Source: Siphonodentalium dalli (taxonomy: Eukaryota; Mollusca; Scaphopoda; Gadilida; Siphonodentaliidae). Taken from it: a DNA stretch of 64,000 nt. Made by a program: the position numbers and the translations under genes. Below are positions 10,541-24,011 of the stretch, piece by piece (position 1 is the stretch's first letter; the number at the start of each line of letters is the position of its first letter). The notes under the pieces are model-generated. The model ran no database searches, had not been told where the DNA came from, and saw only the letters and a program-made list of their open reading frames with translations. The stretch is taken from assembly GCA_032622095.1 (NCBI GenBank), contig CP136063.1, positions 69,915,980-69,979,979 on the forward strand, written 5' to 3'.

Positions 10541-10775
10541 TTAACCCCTTTCTATACTAAATGGACTCTCAAGTTCACCAATACAAGTATGCATGGGAAC
10601 GGTCTATTATTTATTTGGAGGGGTGTTTATGTAATAAAAGCAGACAACAGACAGAATAGCAGATATTACAAGAGCATAATGATTCATATTCATGCATTGG
10701 TGGGAAATGTTCGGCCGTTTGTTGAATTTATTATCTAAACATTCTCTAAGGAAACTACTCGTCAAATTAGTAAGA
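10541..10775. mobile_element. Family D TTAA MITE (copy D2)
   Basis: It starts TTAACCCCTTTCTATACTAA, then has GTCTATTATTTATTTGGAGG, AAAGCAGACAACAGACAG, GGAAATGTTCGGCCGTTTG, TATTATCTAAACATTCTCTA and ACTACTCGTC. The right terminus lacks a clean TTAA and is probably eroded. A 96-codon ORF (10448-10738) inside is not a gene. Confidence 0.6.
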
Positions 10776-12636
10776 CTTGTTGCATATTATAGCACATTGG
10801 TTATCGTTTCTGAACAAAATGCATCGTTGGAATGGAGATAATTTAAATCAGACTTAGGGGACAATTCCTGATATCATCATCTTGTACACTTATTACGTCA
10901 TGTTCATAGATTTTGGTTGGAAAATTATATTATCACGAAAACAAGGACATATCGTAATGAAAGAAGTATGCGAAATGCAAACTCGGTTTCTTTTCCGGGT
11001 TGTAAGCATATTGTTGCAGTGGTCAACGTGCTTTTTAGTGAATCCAATCTAGTTAGAAGATGTAACTTTGTTTATTTAGTATTTAGCCATGGGTATCAAT
11101 GTCGAATGAAACAATATCTTTGCCGATTTGTTTTATTCTGGGGAAAATGTCTTAGAGGACACGATGAATTGTCTTTTGCAAAATAAGATCATAAAACGTA
11201 GCCCTCGTTATTACAGAGCCAAACTCTTGTTTATTTCGCTCTAACGAACAAGATTTCGGTATATCGAAATAATACATCGTTATATCGAAATCTTATCTTG
11301 TTACAACGAAAAGAAAAGAAAAAGGAGTTCACTTGTCACCTCCCGGGCTCCGTACTACATGATCTCGTCGTGATAATGGAAACATAATAAAGACCGTTCA
11401 TGAATAAAAACTACACCCTTTTGTGTCAATATGATTTCTTTGTGGACTCGGTAAGAATGCTCACGTACAACCAGACAAAGACACACAGGTAAAACTCGGA
11501 TGCAAATATCAGATCAAAGATATGAAAGGCTGAATTATTTAATAATCAGAAGAGATTGTATGACGAAAACGATTGGGTATCCAAATAGACAGAGTGCGTA
11601 CTTGCACTAAGCACAAATAAAATGCCGAATAATAGTAGATAATTCAGAACTGACCTTATGGGACATAAACACATTAAAAAAAGACATGCATTTCATTGTG
11701 CAATTTTTAAAATCTCACATTGGGAAGAATGACATCATGCTGTTCCTGAATGGTCTGTATGTTCTCGGTGCTCGAATCGTCGAGTGCAGATCACATCTCG
11801 GTGGTCGATCGTTCGCGAATACAAGGGACGTGACAAGAGGGGCTCCGTTGGAGGGTTTACAAACTTGGAATTTTCAACTGCACACCTTTGGAACAAACCC
11901 AAATTCACAGGTCTGGAAAATTCCATTTGCACAGACCTTTGGCTGGAATGTTCTAACTGTAAGCCTCAAAATTCCAAATTGTTGGACACCATCTAATCTG
12001 ACACCACCTATGGCTGAACACTTTCTGACTGATGACTATTTCAGTCAAAATATTTTACCGAAAGTATGAAAATATACGACATTTGTTATAATCATAACAC
12101 ATTTTTACTAAATATTAGTTGGAAAATAAAATTATCAGAATAATTTAAACCAATTGTTGTTCTGAAATTTCCATCTAAGGTAGCCACAGGCATGTCATTT
12201 CCAATTGTTGGAAATTTTGGCCAAATTTGAAACTGGGATTTAGACACCCCAAACCCCATTTCGCCACGTCTTTGGCTGTAAACGAATGAAACCCCTATTG
12301 GACACTTGTTCCAGTTTATTCTTATCAGCGTTCTTGGGCGTTGTCATGCTGTTCAATTCAATTTAATTCAATTTTATATAGTAATATATAACAAACATGA
12401 TAACGTATAATACAAAACTCAAAACAAAATATAGTATATATTACTGGGAGATGGCATGACCTACTTGTCGTTTTCCTGCACACTCCCAAACTTGGATAAT
12501 AATATTCCGAGTCTGAGGGCATGTGACAGCGTACATTAGTGATACTGGTTTGTATATGTAATAGTGTAGACAGCGATTCTTTTGTGGTTTAGTTTTTTTC
12601 ATAGCCTGAGTGGCAATAAAGTAAAGAATCGTTCGG
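10776..12636. other. AT-rich sequence, no supported gene
   Basis: A short near-palindrome with AAGATTTCGGTATATCGAAA and related ATATCGAAATC lies at about 11245-11310. The 127-codon ORF at 11686-12069 overlaps a diffuse TTGGAATTTTC/TTGGAAAATTCC pattern that resembles the decayed repeat at 12190-12250 and 23180-23410, so I do not call it coding. Confidence 0.4.
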
Positions 12637-12760
12637 TTATGGTACAGTAATGCTCTAAGTAATCGACTTCTTAACCACAGCATAATTATGGGTAACTTTT
12701 CAGGATTTAGTCGGAAATATGGCTTGTTGCCATTCATAGGAAAGCTCTCGGGACTGCTAT
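12637..12760. mobile_element. Half copy of MITE family L
   Basis: The sequence AAGTAATCGACTTCTTAACC, ACAGCATAATTATGGGTAAC, TTTTCAGGATTTAGTCGGAA matches one arm of the complete palindrome at 21716-21872 and the arms at 17687-17936. The opposite arm is missing. Confidence 0.6.
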
Positions 12761-13433
12761 ATATATGTGACAGTTTCTCGGATGTTCAATTATCAAGTAG
12801 GATGCTACAGTCGCGGTGTGTGGTATATACGGTATCTTAACAAAAAAACGTCAGCAAATTCCACAGGTGCTCAAACGTAATGATAACATCGATTTTGTAC
12901 GGGGATCAACGAGAAGTTCAGAACTTAAACTGCCAAAAGCAAACTAAAATACGCTTCAAAATCTTAAACTTACCAACTCAAAAGAAACTTCAAAGATAGA
13001 CCTGCATCTGTGTTTTACCGCGCACAAAGGATCGGTTACTGTGTGAACTTATTTCATGGATCGTGCTCATAGCCTCATACAGCTATAGTAACTATGGCGG
13101 GTGTCATCTCAATTTCGTGTGCCCATTCATGTATCAGAAAGAGAGGTGCCCCCGGGCGCTGCAGCTTTATTGTCCTTGTTTGCTCGAGCAATGTTGTTCT
13201 GCTTTGTATGCAAGCGTTATATATAAAGAAACCATTAAACTGGTGTTTTCTTTTTGCGAATTGCATATTTTGTAGATAGGTTTACCCGATTGTTTTTATT
13301 AAAAAAAAAAACTGCCCTGATTGCTTTAATACATGGGTGGCCTCGTTAACTAACATTCTCCTGTGAAAGTAGAGGAATGTTCAGCCTAAATATTTGCAAA
13401 TTTATGTTAATTTTTGCAATCCGATCATAAAAC

Positions 13434-13785
13434 TTAAAGGGGCACTGTACACTAAATACGGCCATTTATGGGACAATCTCCTTTTATACTCAACAGAATA
13501 TATTCAACGGATGAATGAATTTGAGCCTGGATTAGTGCAAAATACACTCACGTGCTCTATGAATTACCCAAACAACATGTTAATTATAATGAAAATGAAT
13601 TTATGACTCCAGTCATAAATTCATTTTCATTATAATTAACATGTTGTTTGCGTCGTTCATAGAGCAAACAAGTGTATTTTGCACTAATCCAGGCTCAAAT
13701 TCATTCATTTGTTGCATATATTCTGTTGAGTATAAAAGGAAATGATCCCATAAATGACCCGATTTAGTATTCAGTGCCCCTTTAA
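13434..13785. mobile_element. TTAA-flanked palindromic MITE (family H)
   Basis: Bounded by TTAA at 13434-13437 and 13782-13785. The arms start AAAGGGGCACTGTACACTAA and the element is an inverted repeat of about 170 bp per arm, meeting near CATAAATTCATTTTCATTAT. Arm identity is high, so the insertion is fairly recent. It has no coding capacity. Confidence 0.85.
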
Positions 13786-13946
13786 ATGTTATTGTAGGTT
13801 TTCTTTATCTGAAAACAATGAGATTGAACCTATATATCCATTCATGTGATGTATGATGTCCAGATATCGACTTTCAAGAGGCAGTACATGTTATTAACCT
13901 TGATTTTTTGCCAGTGCCCAAAGATCACGCACGCACAGTTTACGCG

Positions 13947-14478
13947 TTAAAGGGGTACTGTACACCATTTTCAAAAAATTCCCGGTAATAGCAACGATCA
14001 AATACGGATAATATATAGAAAACTAAGTAATTTGAGTCGAAGATGTATTATGTAAACTTTCAGGTTAATAGGTTATCTTAAACTCAAAGTTAATAAGCTA
14101 TAGAGCCATAAATTAAATTACGAATTTACGTGTACAAGACGTAATTAAAATAATTCACGGATAATGGAGTGGGCAACGCGTTGCACACATGTTTATTTTG
14201 ATACGAGCGTAAACGCACGCCACTCACTGACTAGTGACAAAACAATGACTTAAATGAGTGTATGGGACTAGTATGCATATAATATTACATTTATTTGTTA
14301 CATTTGCTTGAAAACTGTCCAAAAAAAAATATGGTATTTTCGCATTCCGGCTAATCTGCCATCCGTAACATTACTTCGTACTCAACAGACTTTCAAATAA
14401 TTGAAATCTGGTTACTTTATTCTACGACTCAGAGACTATAGAAACCAACAACAATATTTAAGTACAGTATCCCTTTAA
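13947..14478. mobile_element. TTAA-flanked MITE (family I, copy 1)
   Basis: Ends TTAAAGGGGTACTGTACACC and AAGTACAGTATCCCTTTAA, with TTAA at both limits. The body contains AATTTGAGTCGAAGATGTAT and GACTCAGAGACTATAGAAAC. The element at 29236-29836 carries the same sequence in the opposite orientation. Confidence 0.85.
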
Positions 14479-15399
14479 ATAGATCACCATTACAGGCAAT
14501 GATAAAGAGCGTTTTTAATTACACCCTTTTCTACTTGTTTTTATGTTAGACGCTGTTTGTATGAATTGTCTTTAAGCCACTGAAATAGCGGTATATATGG
14601 CACGGTATATAGATAAAAAGACATCACGAAAGGAACTGTGTTGTCATATCACGCTTTATCTATTGACTAATGTGCATTATTTTCAAGTTCATTGGTCAAT
14701 AGCTACACAAGATAAACCCGTACTGTGTGGTGTGTGTTCATTTAGCATAGATTCCTTCATGTGGTGTACTTGCTTAACAATTAAGTAGTTTTCTGTGTAA
14801 ATCCATCTGAACTTTCCACCTCCAGACCTGACAAAGTTCAAACGTGGACAGACACGTTATTATATGGCGACATTTCCACCACAGACTTGCCCTTTCGACA
14901 GGTGAAATACTTCCCCGGAAGCTACATCTATATGGAATATCACAATTCAGGACTTGGCGTTCACTGCTTTGTTTGTTCGGCAAACAATGTTCTCATAAAA
15001 GTTTAGCATTGGGCCACAGTCGTAAATTTGAAAAGTCATTTGCCCAAAGAGCACTTATCTTGATTCAATTCATTGATGTTTGAGGAAGAGCGTTCTCAGC
15101 AAATAAACAAATTGAGTGGAAATGCATAACTGTCATTATAAAGTACATGATCTGAACTAGTAACAGGCTCAAATGGCAATTCAATTGAGTTCAGGATTTA
15201 AGACATTATGTTAGGTGTGTGCTAGGCAGCCGTGAGAAGCCATGCATTACTGTTAAATCAATTCTTTCACAAAATAGGACCATATATTTATCTTTTGCTT
15301 CCTCCAGTGTATTAGAAAAATGGTCAGTAAGGATATGCTCACAAGGCGGTAAATTTGGCTGTTAATTTGGTAACGTTTCTGAAACTTAATTCCTGTCAT
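14479..15399. other. No recognised gene
   Basis: Overlapping short ORFs on both strands (14774-15083) have no recognisable domain and no persuasive splice context. No repeat is evident. Confidence 0.4.
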
Positions 15400-15590
15400 C
15401 CTGTTCTCGTGAACATAAGCAAAACACGGGCTTATTTTATAATTGCGCGAAATAAGCTCATATTGGCATTATTTGGAAACTGAAATACGATCTATATGGG
15501 CCTAAACACTGGTTATTAAAACAGCCCGATATTGGACTATTTCAATATGAAATAAGCCCGTATTGTGCTTATTTTTTTTACGAGAACAGG
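15400..15590. mobile_element. Imperfect palindromic MITE-like element
   Basis: Ends CCTGTTCTCGT and ACGAGAACAGG. Inside, ATACGGGCTTATTTC-type blocks repeat on both arms. The target duplication is not clear. Confidence 0.6.
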
Positions 15591-16262
15591 TCCGGTGGAG
15601 GGGGGTCTTCTGACAAATGGAATATTTAGGTATAACCCTTAATGCTGATTAATTTATACAAATAGCCCAGTGATCACTGCAGTGATCGACAAACTATTTG
15701 ATGCAGCTATAAAGATATTTCTCTGTTAACCGTGCAGCGGATATGATATTTGTCATTGTCTATACCTGCATGCCTCAGATGACGTTGCTAATCATTTTTG
15801 CACATAAAATTTGTATTCAAACTGAATGGTACACCTTTGATGATTTCGAGCGATATATAGTAACAATTATTTACATAAAACCCATGATGCTCGCCAATGT
15901 GATTGTTCTATGTTATGTTTTTTAAATATAATTTCAATGTGGAATATAGGTTCTTTTGTAGTTCACTCGGCCGCTAACATGTGCTAAGATCTCGATAGTT
16001 TGTCCTCACCGCGTGTTTCTTCCATCTCTGTGTGGCATTTGCTTACATTTTGCTAACCAAACTGGTCCCTGTGACCAGGAGCTTAACCACTGCTACTTCG
16101 CTGTGCAGGACCGGTTCACATGGGGGTGAAAACTATCAGGAAAAGATTTGCAAGCACCGGAGAAAATTGGTTTTCTGAGCTCCAAACCAAACACCCACCA
16201 TCCGGCCATGTGGACGGAATTTTTCGTCAGACCCCTCCCCACGAACAGGCTGGAAAATAACC
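15591..16262. other. No recognised gene
   Basis: A 60-codon hydrophobic plus-strand ORF (15743-15925) and a 62-codon minus-strand ORF (16093-16281) are seen. Neither has splice, domain or start context worth a call. Confidence 0.4.
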
Positions 16263-16816
16263 GATTGACGAGTAGTTCCAACGTTTGTTTAACTTATTAT
16301 CTAAACATTTCCCATATGTAGTTATGAGGGATTAACCCTTTACCCAACAGAACGGCCCTGTGCCAATGCATTCTCTTATATATGCGAGTCGACCATAGGT
16401 CGCCTCGCATATATAAGAGAATGCATTGGCTTAACACATTAAAAATTATAAAATTGTTAAAGAATGTAAGAAAAAATGGTAAAAAGTGTTAAAAAAAGAT
16501 TTTTTTTAGGCCAATGCATTCTCTTATATATGCGAGGCGACCTATGGTCGACTCGCATATATAAGAGAATGCATTGGCACAGGGCATAACTGTAACCATC
16601 ACAATGTGGTCAATGAACCGGTTCCAATGATATCCATATTTGTATGGTGTTATTGAGACAGACCGAAGATATGAATTCTTCTGCACTTGTATTATCATTT
16701 CGTCTGGCTGACATCTGCTCATATATCCTTAAAATTCCTCCAAATGAATAATAAACTATTCCAATGTATACCTTTATAATTGAGTGGAAGGATCCATTTG
16801 GGTGTAGAAAGGTTTA
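16263..16816. mobile_element. Family D MITE interrupted by a family A MITE (D3)
   Basis: The left part (TGACGAGTAGTTCC, AACTTATTATCTAAACATTT) and the right part (CTTCTGCACTTGTATTATCA, TCCTCCAAATGAATAATAAA, GGAAGGATCCATTTGGGTGT, AAAGGTTTAA) are the two sides of one D element. The A element at 16332-16672 sits between them. Confidence 0.6.
16332..16672. mobile_element. Family A TTAA MITE, right-truncated (copy A2)
   Basis: It starts TTAACCCTTTACCCAACAGA with core hairpins at 16362-16430 and 16510-16578. It matches A1 up to GACCGAAGATAT, then stops where the host D element resumes, so about 60 bases of the right end are gone. Confidence 0.8.
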
Positions 16817-17686
16817 ACAGAGGATAAAAGGACAGAGAAGACAAATGGGTGTTTTCAAAAACGTCACCACCATTATATGACACACAGTCCCGGTGTCATA
16901 ATGATTGTTTATCGAATTATCTCACAAACTTACATAGTACATATCCTTGTTATGTAAGCTATATTTATTCTGTTATGACTTAGCGGAGCTTCAATGCACA
17001 TTAATTCAACAGGTGCTATTTGACTTACATTTGCAATCAAAGGGATCATTCAGTTCGGTTAGGTACGTGCGACTATCAAAGGATAGATATATATGACATG
17101 TCAAAGACTACGTCAATGGGAAATAAAACATAACATAAAATAGCCATTAATGCATGAATATTGGGCGGGCTACATGAACAGTACTTTCGGTACAATTGTA
17201 TATGCATTGAAAAATATAAAGTGTAGGATTATACAGTACAGCTTGATGCGATCATCATTTTCAGAGAAGGATTCGTTGTTGTTTTCCGTCAACGCAACAG
17301 ATTCACAGCACCACGCAAGTGTTGTAGCCTCGTACCATGCATATAAATAATCTGGTTTAAGTTTAATAATCAAAATTTGGTTTAGGAAGGAGGCAGTGTC
17401 CCATGAATATACAAACATATAACCAAATATGAACAATCACATCTTAGTTGTATGCAACACAGTGTGTAATGAACATTGTCAATGTCGATCCACACGAATG
17501 ACTGCATGCTTGATGAACACCAAATCATCCTTTCAAAATATCCCACAATTCGATGATATTATCAGGTAGTTTACTAAAACATATCATTTCTACACCAGAG
17601 AACTGGATCACATTTTATTTAAATCAGAGTGGTATTCATACACTTTCGTTTTGGTTTAATAAAGAAATACATGTAAACAGTAATTC

Positions 17687-18215
17687 CCAAAGTAATTGGC
17701 CACTTAGCCACAGCAGAATTATGGGTAATTTTTCAGGATTTGGTCGGATTTCTAAAGAAATCTTATATTGGGCTGACTGAATGTGAAGCGTGGGCTATTA
17801 TCAAATTATTGGCTGAATTTGTGAAAATAAATAAGAATACATTCAGCTTTTTATGGGAATAAATCATATTTCCGACCAAATCCTGAAAAATTACCCCTAA
17901 TTCTGCTGTGGTTAAGTGGTCAATTACTTCGGACATTACTGTAGTGGTGGGTGTGTTATGCATTATGTGTTATACGACACTGTGGTCGTTGGATCGCGAA
18001 TCGGTTCTCAATAAATGTTCCCAAACGATCACAGCGCCATATCCCCCAATAACACATCCACTACATTCAATTCTTATATGTATATATAGCTTTTTGATGA
18101 TTTATTCCCATAAAAAGCTGAGTGTATTCTTATTTATTTTCACAAATTCAGCCAATAATTTGAGAATAGCCCACGCTCACATTCAGTCAGCCCAATATAA
18201 GATTTCCTTAGCAAT
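17687..18215. repeat. Family L palindrome plus nearby inverted copy of its centre
   Basis: Arms beginning AAAGTAATTGGCCACTTAGC and its complement enclose 17687-17936. The ~115-bp centre (about 17756-17870: TTATATTGGGCTGACTGAAT ... CAGCTTTTTATGGGAATAAA) recurs in inverted orientation at about 18101-18215. The whole is therefore a compound inverted repeat, not a gene, although a 128-codon ORF crosses it. Confidence 0.75.
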
Positions 18216-20152
18216 GATAACTGGCTTCAGATGCAATTCGGCTGAACTTCGAAAAACACGCCAAATTATTCTGCTGACCGCTTTTAGTGATTAGGTCAAG
18301 TTAGGTCAACAATTTGTGACGTCGTATTCGTGTTATAGTCTGTGTTATTGGGGTATGAAACGGATGACCCAATTGGCAGTTGACCAATCACCGAACAGGA
18401 ATTAGCGTAGCACAGACGGGCTATGAAAATATATTAAAACACAGAAAACCAATCCTATGCTCGTGAAATTAAGCTTAGTGTAAGCGATATTTATTTAATA
18501 CGCATATATACAATGGTGCATACAGAAGTAATCATTAAAATGATAAATATATTTAATCGAGGATACAGGGCTCTGACATAAAGCACTATATACTTATGCT
18601 TATAATATGGGTCATCTCCCATGGGTTTCCCGAGATATTTAAACGGCTATTTCATAGAGTAGAAATTGTTTTATGCATATCCTCAATTTTCTTTATTATT
18701 TTGTTTAAAGTAATTTATAGGCCTTAATTAATGGCCGGGTGTGTTCTTATTTTGTTACTTGACATTGTTATAACCTGTATGTGATATATTTTATACACAT
18801 GTCACTATAATAAAATATTCGTTCGTTAGTTCGTTGTTGGCCTTATGAGCAGATATAGGGGAAATACGTCCGTGTACGTAAGTGTACAAAACAATAATGA
18901 GAGATAAAAGTGTGAATTAAGCTTCTATGTAAATTGAAATTGACTATGCCTTTGTTTTGACCATGTGAGCCAAAAGGCAACGAACGACAAGGCTTACACG
19001 TTGGAAGAAGTCCAGTGAACAGACCAGGATGAAAGTGTTTTACTTTTGGTATGAATCGGTGTTAAAATTTCATAGGATTGGAAACAAAGCTTTGTTTACG
19101 CCAAGACAAAGGAAGAATAATATTAATCAAAGTTCGGATGATAAAAGACAGAAAGCAGAAATTCTGAAGCAATGTCGAAGATGGACACAAAAGAAGAAGA
19201 TACATAGTTTACGAAAACAAATTTACTTACGTTTAAATTAACCGCTTTTATTGTTTTCAAATTATAATCCGAGATAGACAAGGAATGTCAGCACAGCCTT
19301 TCCAAATGAAAAAATGTCGACGAAAGTTCACAACACGGTACTATATTCCAGTGAGTAACTTGCACGGATGTCCATTACACGTAATTTCGTATTTCAAACC
19401 TAAGCCATGTTGATATAACTGGGCTATTCCGTGTGCGCGTACATGTATCTGTGTCCTGTGTAGGTGACAGAGTACCGGGTGATACCAAGCAGCCGACTAA
19501 ACACAATTGTGTAGCTTAGTCCTTTTAACTATGTAGCATCTTAACAATCAAACAACACTGTTGCTCACATGCCGTTAGGTCTATTGATCGGCCGAACATT
19601 ATAGTACCGGCTGTCACGCATCGCTTTGTTAGGGGTACATCTACATATGACTGATTTATTGAAGAACCCCCGTCGCGTTGTTGTGGGACCACGTTGACGT
19701 GAATGATTCATTTAGATATACCATACTTCATTACACCGATAATTACCGAAGCTTTCTGTGGTAAATGGATTGTTTACGGTTGTACTTACAATCATCCGAC
19801 CACCTTTTGGTGTCGCCCGCCTCCTCGTGCTGTTAAATGTCACGTGGGGTGCCGCACTTGTACGCATTTTATAGACTATTTGACAGTTTTGAATGCTGAG
19901 CTGCTTAAATCAAGCTGGCTTGTCTTTTATGTTATTTCCGACTGGCATTTGCATTTGATAGACTGTTTGTGCACAGAGTTTTGAAATCAGAAGAACTTCA
20001 AGATGTTCCACAGACAATGGAGTATATTGTTTGCAAACACACAAACTCGTATCTCAACGTAATTCGTTGGCAAAAAGTTGGTATGACAGTTGCCATATAT
20101 GCACATGTCGTATACTACTTTCCACTATCCCGCAGTGTTGATTACATTCTAA
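18216..20152. other. AT-rich sequence with weak ORFs only
   Basis: A lysine/arginine-rich 70-codon plus-strand ORF (19029-19241) and a cysteine-containing 93-codon ORF (19703-19984) are the best candidates. Neither has a convincing acceptor/donor pair or a recognisable family. No repeats are evident. Confidence 0.35.
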
Positions 20153-20410
20153 CCCATTTTACAATACTAACCGGATTCTACCGTGCACTCATTTATAAAA
20201 GTATACATTGGAATGGTCAATTATTCATTTGGATGGATGTTAAGAAAAAATAAGCAGACGACAGCTAATAACCATTAAGAAGGATTCATATGTATCGCAG
20301 GGAAATGTTCAGATATCAAGTTCAACAAACAACCTATGTTGAACTTATTATCTGAACATTTCATAAGGAATAACCACTCATCAATGAGTATTTTGTATAG
20401 AAAGGGCTAA
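20153..20410. mobile_element. Family D MITE, nearly complete (copy D4)
   Basis: It starts CTAACCCATTTTACAATACT and ends TATTTTGTATAGAAAGGGCT plus AA. It includes AAGTATACATTGGAATGGTC, AATAAGCAGACGACAGCTAA and an inner palindrome (AGATATCAAGTTCAACAAAC / TGTTGAACTTATTATCTGAA). The termini are TTAA-like with one change at each end. Confidence 0.65.
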
Positions 20411-20954
20411 GCAACCTATATATCATTTTATTGTGAGCAACATGTATAAACATGTAATAGGAGAGGTTTGCCTACAGTACTGTCACCTAGTATAAAATAT
20501 ATAGTATCACCACCATGGCACCTTCAATTTCCAGAAAACACATATAAGGGTGCATGGCATTTTGTCTTTTTAAACCATCGGGGCTAATGAATAGGTCCAC
20601 AGCTAGTCACATTGGTCGGCGTATAGAGGTTGTTATATGAGATGTAATCATGTATGCTGGTTTTTTGCACACAAGATAATACCTTTTCTCGTCTTCAAAT
20701 GTGAAAAATTGTCATGCAAAAAGACACTGTTATTACCATGGGTAATTTTCCAACACCAGTGGACACATCGCAATATCAGCACTATATGATTTGACTACAA
20801 AAACGTTGATTAAAAACAGACAATTTAACTCTTAAAATATGCGTGGATATCAAATTAGTGTGAATATATAGAATGCAGCAAAGGACCGGACCAGTCGCAT
20901 GTTAGTGGCATATATCTATAATAGTTTGACTGCATGGCAGCTGTGATACATGCA
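20411..20954. other. No recognised feature
   Basis: AT-rich sequence. I see no ORF, terminal repeat or tandem array that merits a call. Confidence 0.4.
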
Positions 20955-21420
20955 TTAACCCTTTACCCAACAAAACGGCCAAAAAACGCCCAAATAAAGC
21001 TTCAACAGCCTAAAATATCTTCGGTCTGTCTCACTAACACCATACAAATATGGATATCATTGGAACCGGTTCATTGACCACACTGTGATGGCTACAGTTA
21101 TGCCCTGTGCCAATGCATTCTCTTATATATGCGAGTCGACCACAGGTCGCCTCGCATATATAAGAGAATGCATTGGCCTACAAAAATTTATTTTTTAACA
21201 CTTTTTACCATTTTTTCTTACATTCTTTAACAATTTTATAATTTTTTCTTACATTTTTTAACAATTTTTATAATATTTTTCTACATTCTTTGACAATTTT
21301 ATCATTTTAAATATGTGTTAAGCCAATGCATTCTCTTATATATGCGAGGCGACCTATGGTCGACTCGCATATATAAGAGAATGCATTGGCACAGGACCGT
21401 TCTGTTGGGTAAAGGGTTAA
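20955..21420. mobile_element. Family A TTAA MITE, complete (copy A3)
   Basis: TTAA at 20955-20958 and 21417-21420, with core hairpins at 21109-21177 and 21322-21390. It lies in the opposite orientation to A1: the long arm (GCTTCAACAGCCTAAAATAT, GAACCGGTTCATTGACCACA) comes first. Confidence 0.88.
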
Positions 21421-21715
21421 CATTCAGTCAATGAAACTTCTCATGATAGAATGCCACACGGCCACACATGTGCGTAATATCTGACTATGATATTAAGGGA
21501 GTCAACTTCACACCAATGTGGACTTAACTTCACCCCGCCACGTCAACAAAGGTCTGGCAGCCAACAAAATGACTTCTAATTCTATTTGCCACAAGCTTTT
21601 CACATTTGTGTTCCTTTGCGAACATGCATGTTAGGTAAATCTATAAATAAATATGACTTATACATGTAGCTGAATGATGTGCGTCGATATCATTTAATGA
21701 TACATTTACAGTAAC

Positions 21716-21872
21716 GCCCTAAATAATCGACTCCTTAACCACAGCAGGAGTATGGGTAAATTTTCTAACTGAGAGCTTTCCGATGAATGGGAACAAGCCA
21801 TATTTCCGACTAAATCATGAAAAGTTACCCATAATTCTGCTGTGGTTAAGGAGTCGATTATTTAGGGAATTA
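21716..21872. mobile_element. Family L MITE, complete palindrome
   Basis: Arms CCCTAAATAATCGACTCCTT and its complement meet near GAATGGGAACAAGCC. This is the best-preserved copy of a family also seen at 12637-12760 and 17687-17936. Confidence 0.75.
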
Positions 21873-23626
21873 TCGTAGGCCTACACCTGTCCGCCAAATT
21901 TCGGTTTGAATGGACGTTTCTCATTTTTTAAAACTCATTTTATATCGCAGTATTCACTTCCTGCAACAAGGACTATCGCCCGTGAATGTTATTCTTCTTT
22001 CTTGATCCCACGTGTGTTCAGGTGCAGAATGGTCAATAAGGACAGTGTCTCTCTCTCGCGTGTGCTCAATCTCCATCTTATGTTCGTGGTCAACATTTGT
22101 TAGCCATTTAGTTTAGTTTTTCCGCTTCTGTACATAGTCCATATTTGCGATCCACACTTGCTGTGTTTGTTGACAGCTTGGTGACCCAGAATTAAAGGCA
22201 CACACAACGTTTTTTCTTTTACGTTATCAATATTAAGGGCTTTGTGGACCAATATTCCTAAAAATTAGATGGAGTCAAAATAATGGATTCTGTTCACTTA
22301 TATTAGCAATCACAGCAAAAAAAGCCTATTGGTGCAACAGTTAAGAGTACAATTAATGGCGGATCATGTTAGAAATTTAAAATTTGAACTTTGTATATCT
22401 TTTTAAGCATTATTATTCGCATACAAATCCAACAAACAAAAAGTCCATATTTAAGACAAAAATATGGGAATCTGTACTGAACACTGTGAAGAATGATGAA
22501 CAAGAAAACAATATTCATATTTCGTGAGTGTTCTTTGGAATATTGGCTTGGAAGCGGTTGTCTACAAATAGTAGATTTACTTGTCTAGTAATGCTGTCTG
22601 GAAACTGACATTTGATGTCCAGGCAACTCGGAATGGTTATCAGGTGGTGTGGGCAATTTTACATGACACTTTTGCATCACCGAGTATAAAATTCACTCAG
22701 AAGAGAGATTGTGACATTCGTGTTTTCTAAACAAAGATCATGCAACATTTTAATCATATTTCTTTAGTCGACAGCAACACATTACAGTACAGGTTATGGG
22801 TCGCATATATTATATGCGAGTCATAATGCGACCCACTGCTCATATGGCATTCTGCAGTAAGATATTCCATGCAGTTCATGTTCAGCTGATAATTTATTTG
22901 TGTATCGTGATATTAAGTTTGCATACTTCCTCGCGTTTGACCAACATACATGTACATTCTGCCAATGATATTTTGGTACCAAGAGCAACACATCAGTTTT
23001 CGCCGGACTGCATGACCTAATTAATGTTCGCCAGAAACTTCAGACACAACCATCTCAGTGAGAAAGGTGTGCATCATTGAACACTGCCTCCTTTTTGCAG
23101 TTATGGTCTGAAAAATATACATATGTTAGAAATACGTAGTGGCATCGGTGTTTTAGGCGGCTGAGACCCAAACTTTGGTCAAAATTTCCAATAGTTGGGA
23201 AACTTCAGGCTTGGAACAACAACAACAGCTTGAAATTTGATTGAGAGTGGAAATAGGTTGATCTTTTTTGATAGTTTGATTTAAAAACTAATATTTAGTG
23301 TAATATATATTGTTTTAGGCTAATAGTTGAAACTTTTTCCAGTTTCAATCAAAATTTAAACTGAAATGGCCACAAGTTGGAAATATTCCGACAATAGGGG
23401 CGTTAGTTAGTTAGAAAATTTCTGGCCTGTTATAATGCTTGTGGTTTCACTGGGGTATAGGAACATTCAAATTCAAGTATGGAATGGTTGTGCAAATCCC
23501 CAGCAAAGACATTCTGGCCACGGTCTGATATCTTATAATGCATTGAAGTATATATATTCGCGACCTATTTCACACAAATTCGCCGGATTGAAGTAGTCAC
23601 AAGCTATACGATTATATCAGACACAT
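21873..23626. other. No supported gene; decayed repeat at ~23180-23410
   Basis: Short ORFs only. The stretch at about 23180-23410 shows repeated TTGGAAAT / CCAATAGTTGG patterns similar to 12190-12250, suggesting an old unclassified repeat. Confidence 0.4.
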
Positions 23627-24011
23627 AACACCATACAAATATGGATATCATTGGAACCGGTTCATTGACCACATTGTGATGGCTACAGTTATGCCCTGTG
23701 CCAATGCATTCTCTTATATATGCGAGTCGACCATAGGTCGCCTCGCATATATAAGAGAATGCATTGGCCTAAATTTTTTTTTTTTTAAACACTTTTTACC
23801 ATTTTTTCTTACATTCTTTAACAATTTTATACTTTTTTCTTACATTTTTTAACAATTTTTATAATATTTTTCTATATTCTTTGACAATTTTATCATTTTA
23901 AATATGTGTTAAGCCAATGCATTCTCTTATATATGCGAGGCGACCTATGGTCGACTCGCATATATAAGATAATGCATTGGCACAGGGCCGTTCTGTTGGG
24001 TAAAGGGTTAA
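23627..24011. mobile_element. Family A TTAA MITE, left-truncated (copy A4)
   Basis: It begins within the long arm (AACACCATACAAATATGGAT), has core hairpins at 23700-23768 and 23913-23981, and ends TGTTGGGTAAAGGGTTAA. The terminal TTAA is at 24008-24011. The left ~60 bases present in A3 are absent. Confidence 0.82.

Noticed and set aside
11686-12069. 127-codon plus-strand ORF
   Set aside because: It overlaps a diffuse TTGGAATTTTC repeat pattern, with two other frames open over the same stretch; no domain.
19703-19984. 93-codon ORF with several cysteines
   Set aside because: The cysteine spacing fits no family I know, and there is no acceptor or donor of quality at its ends.
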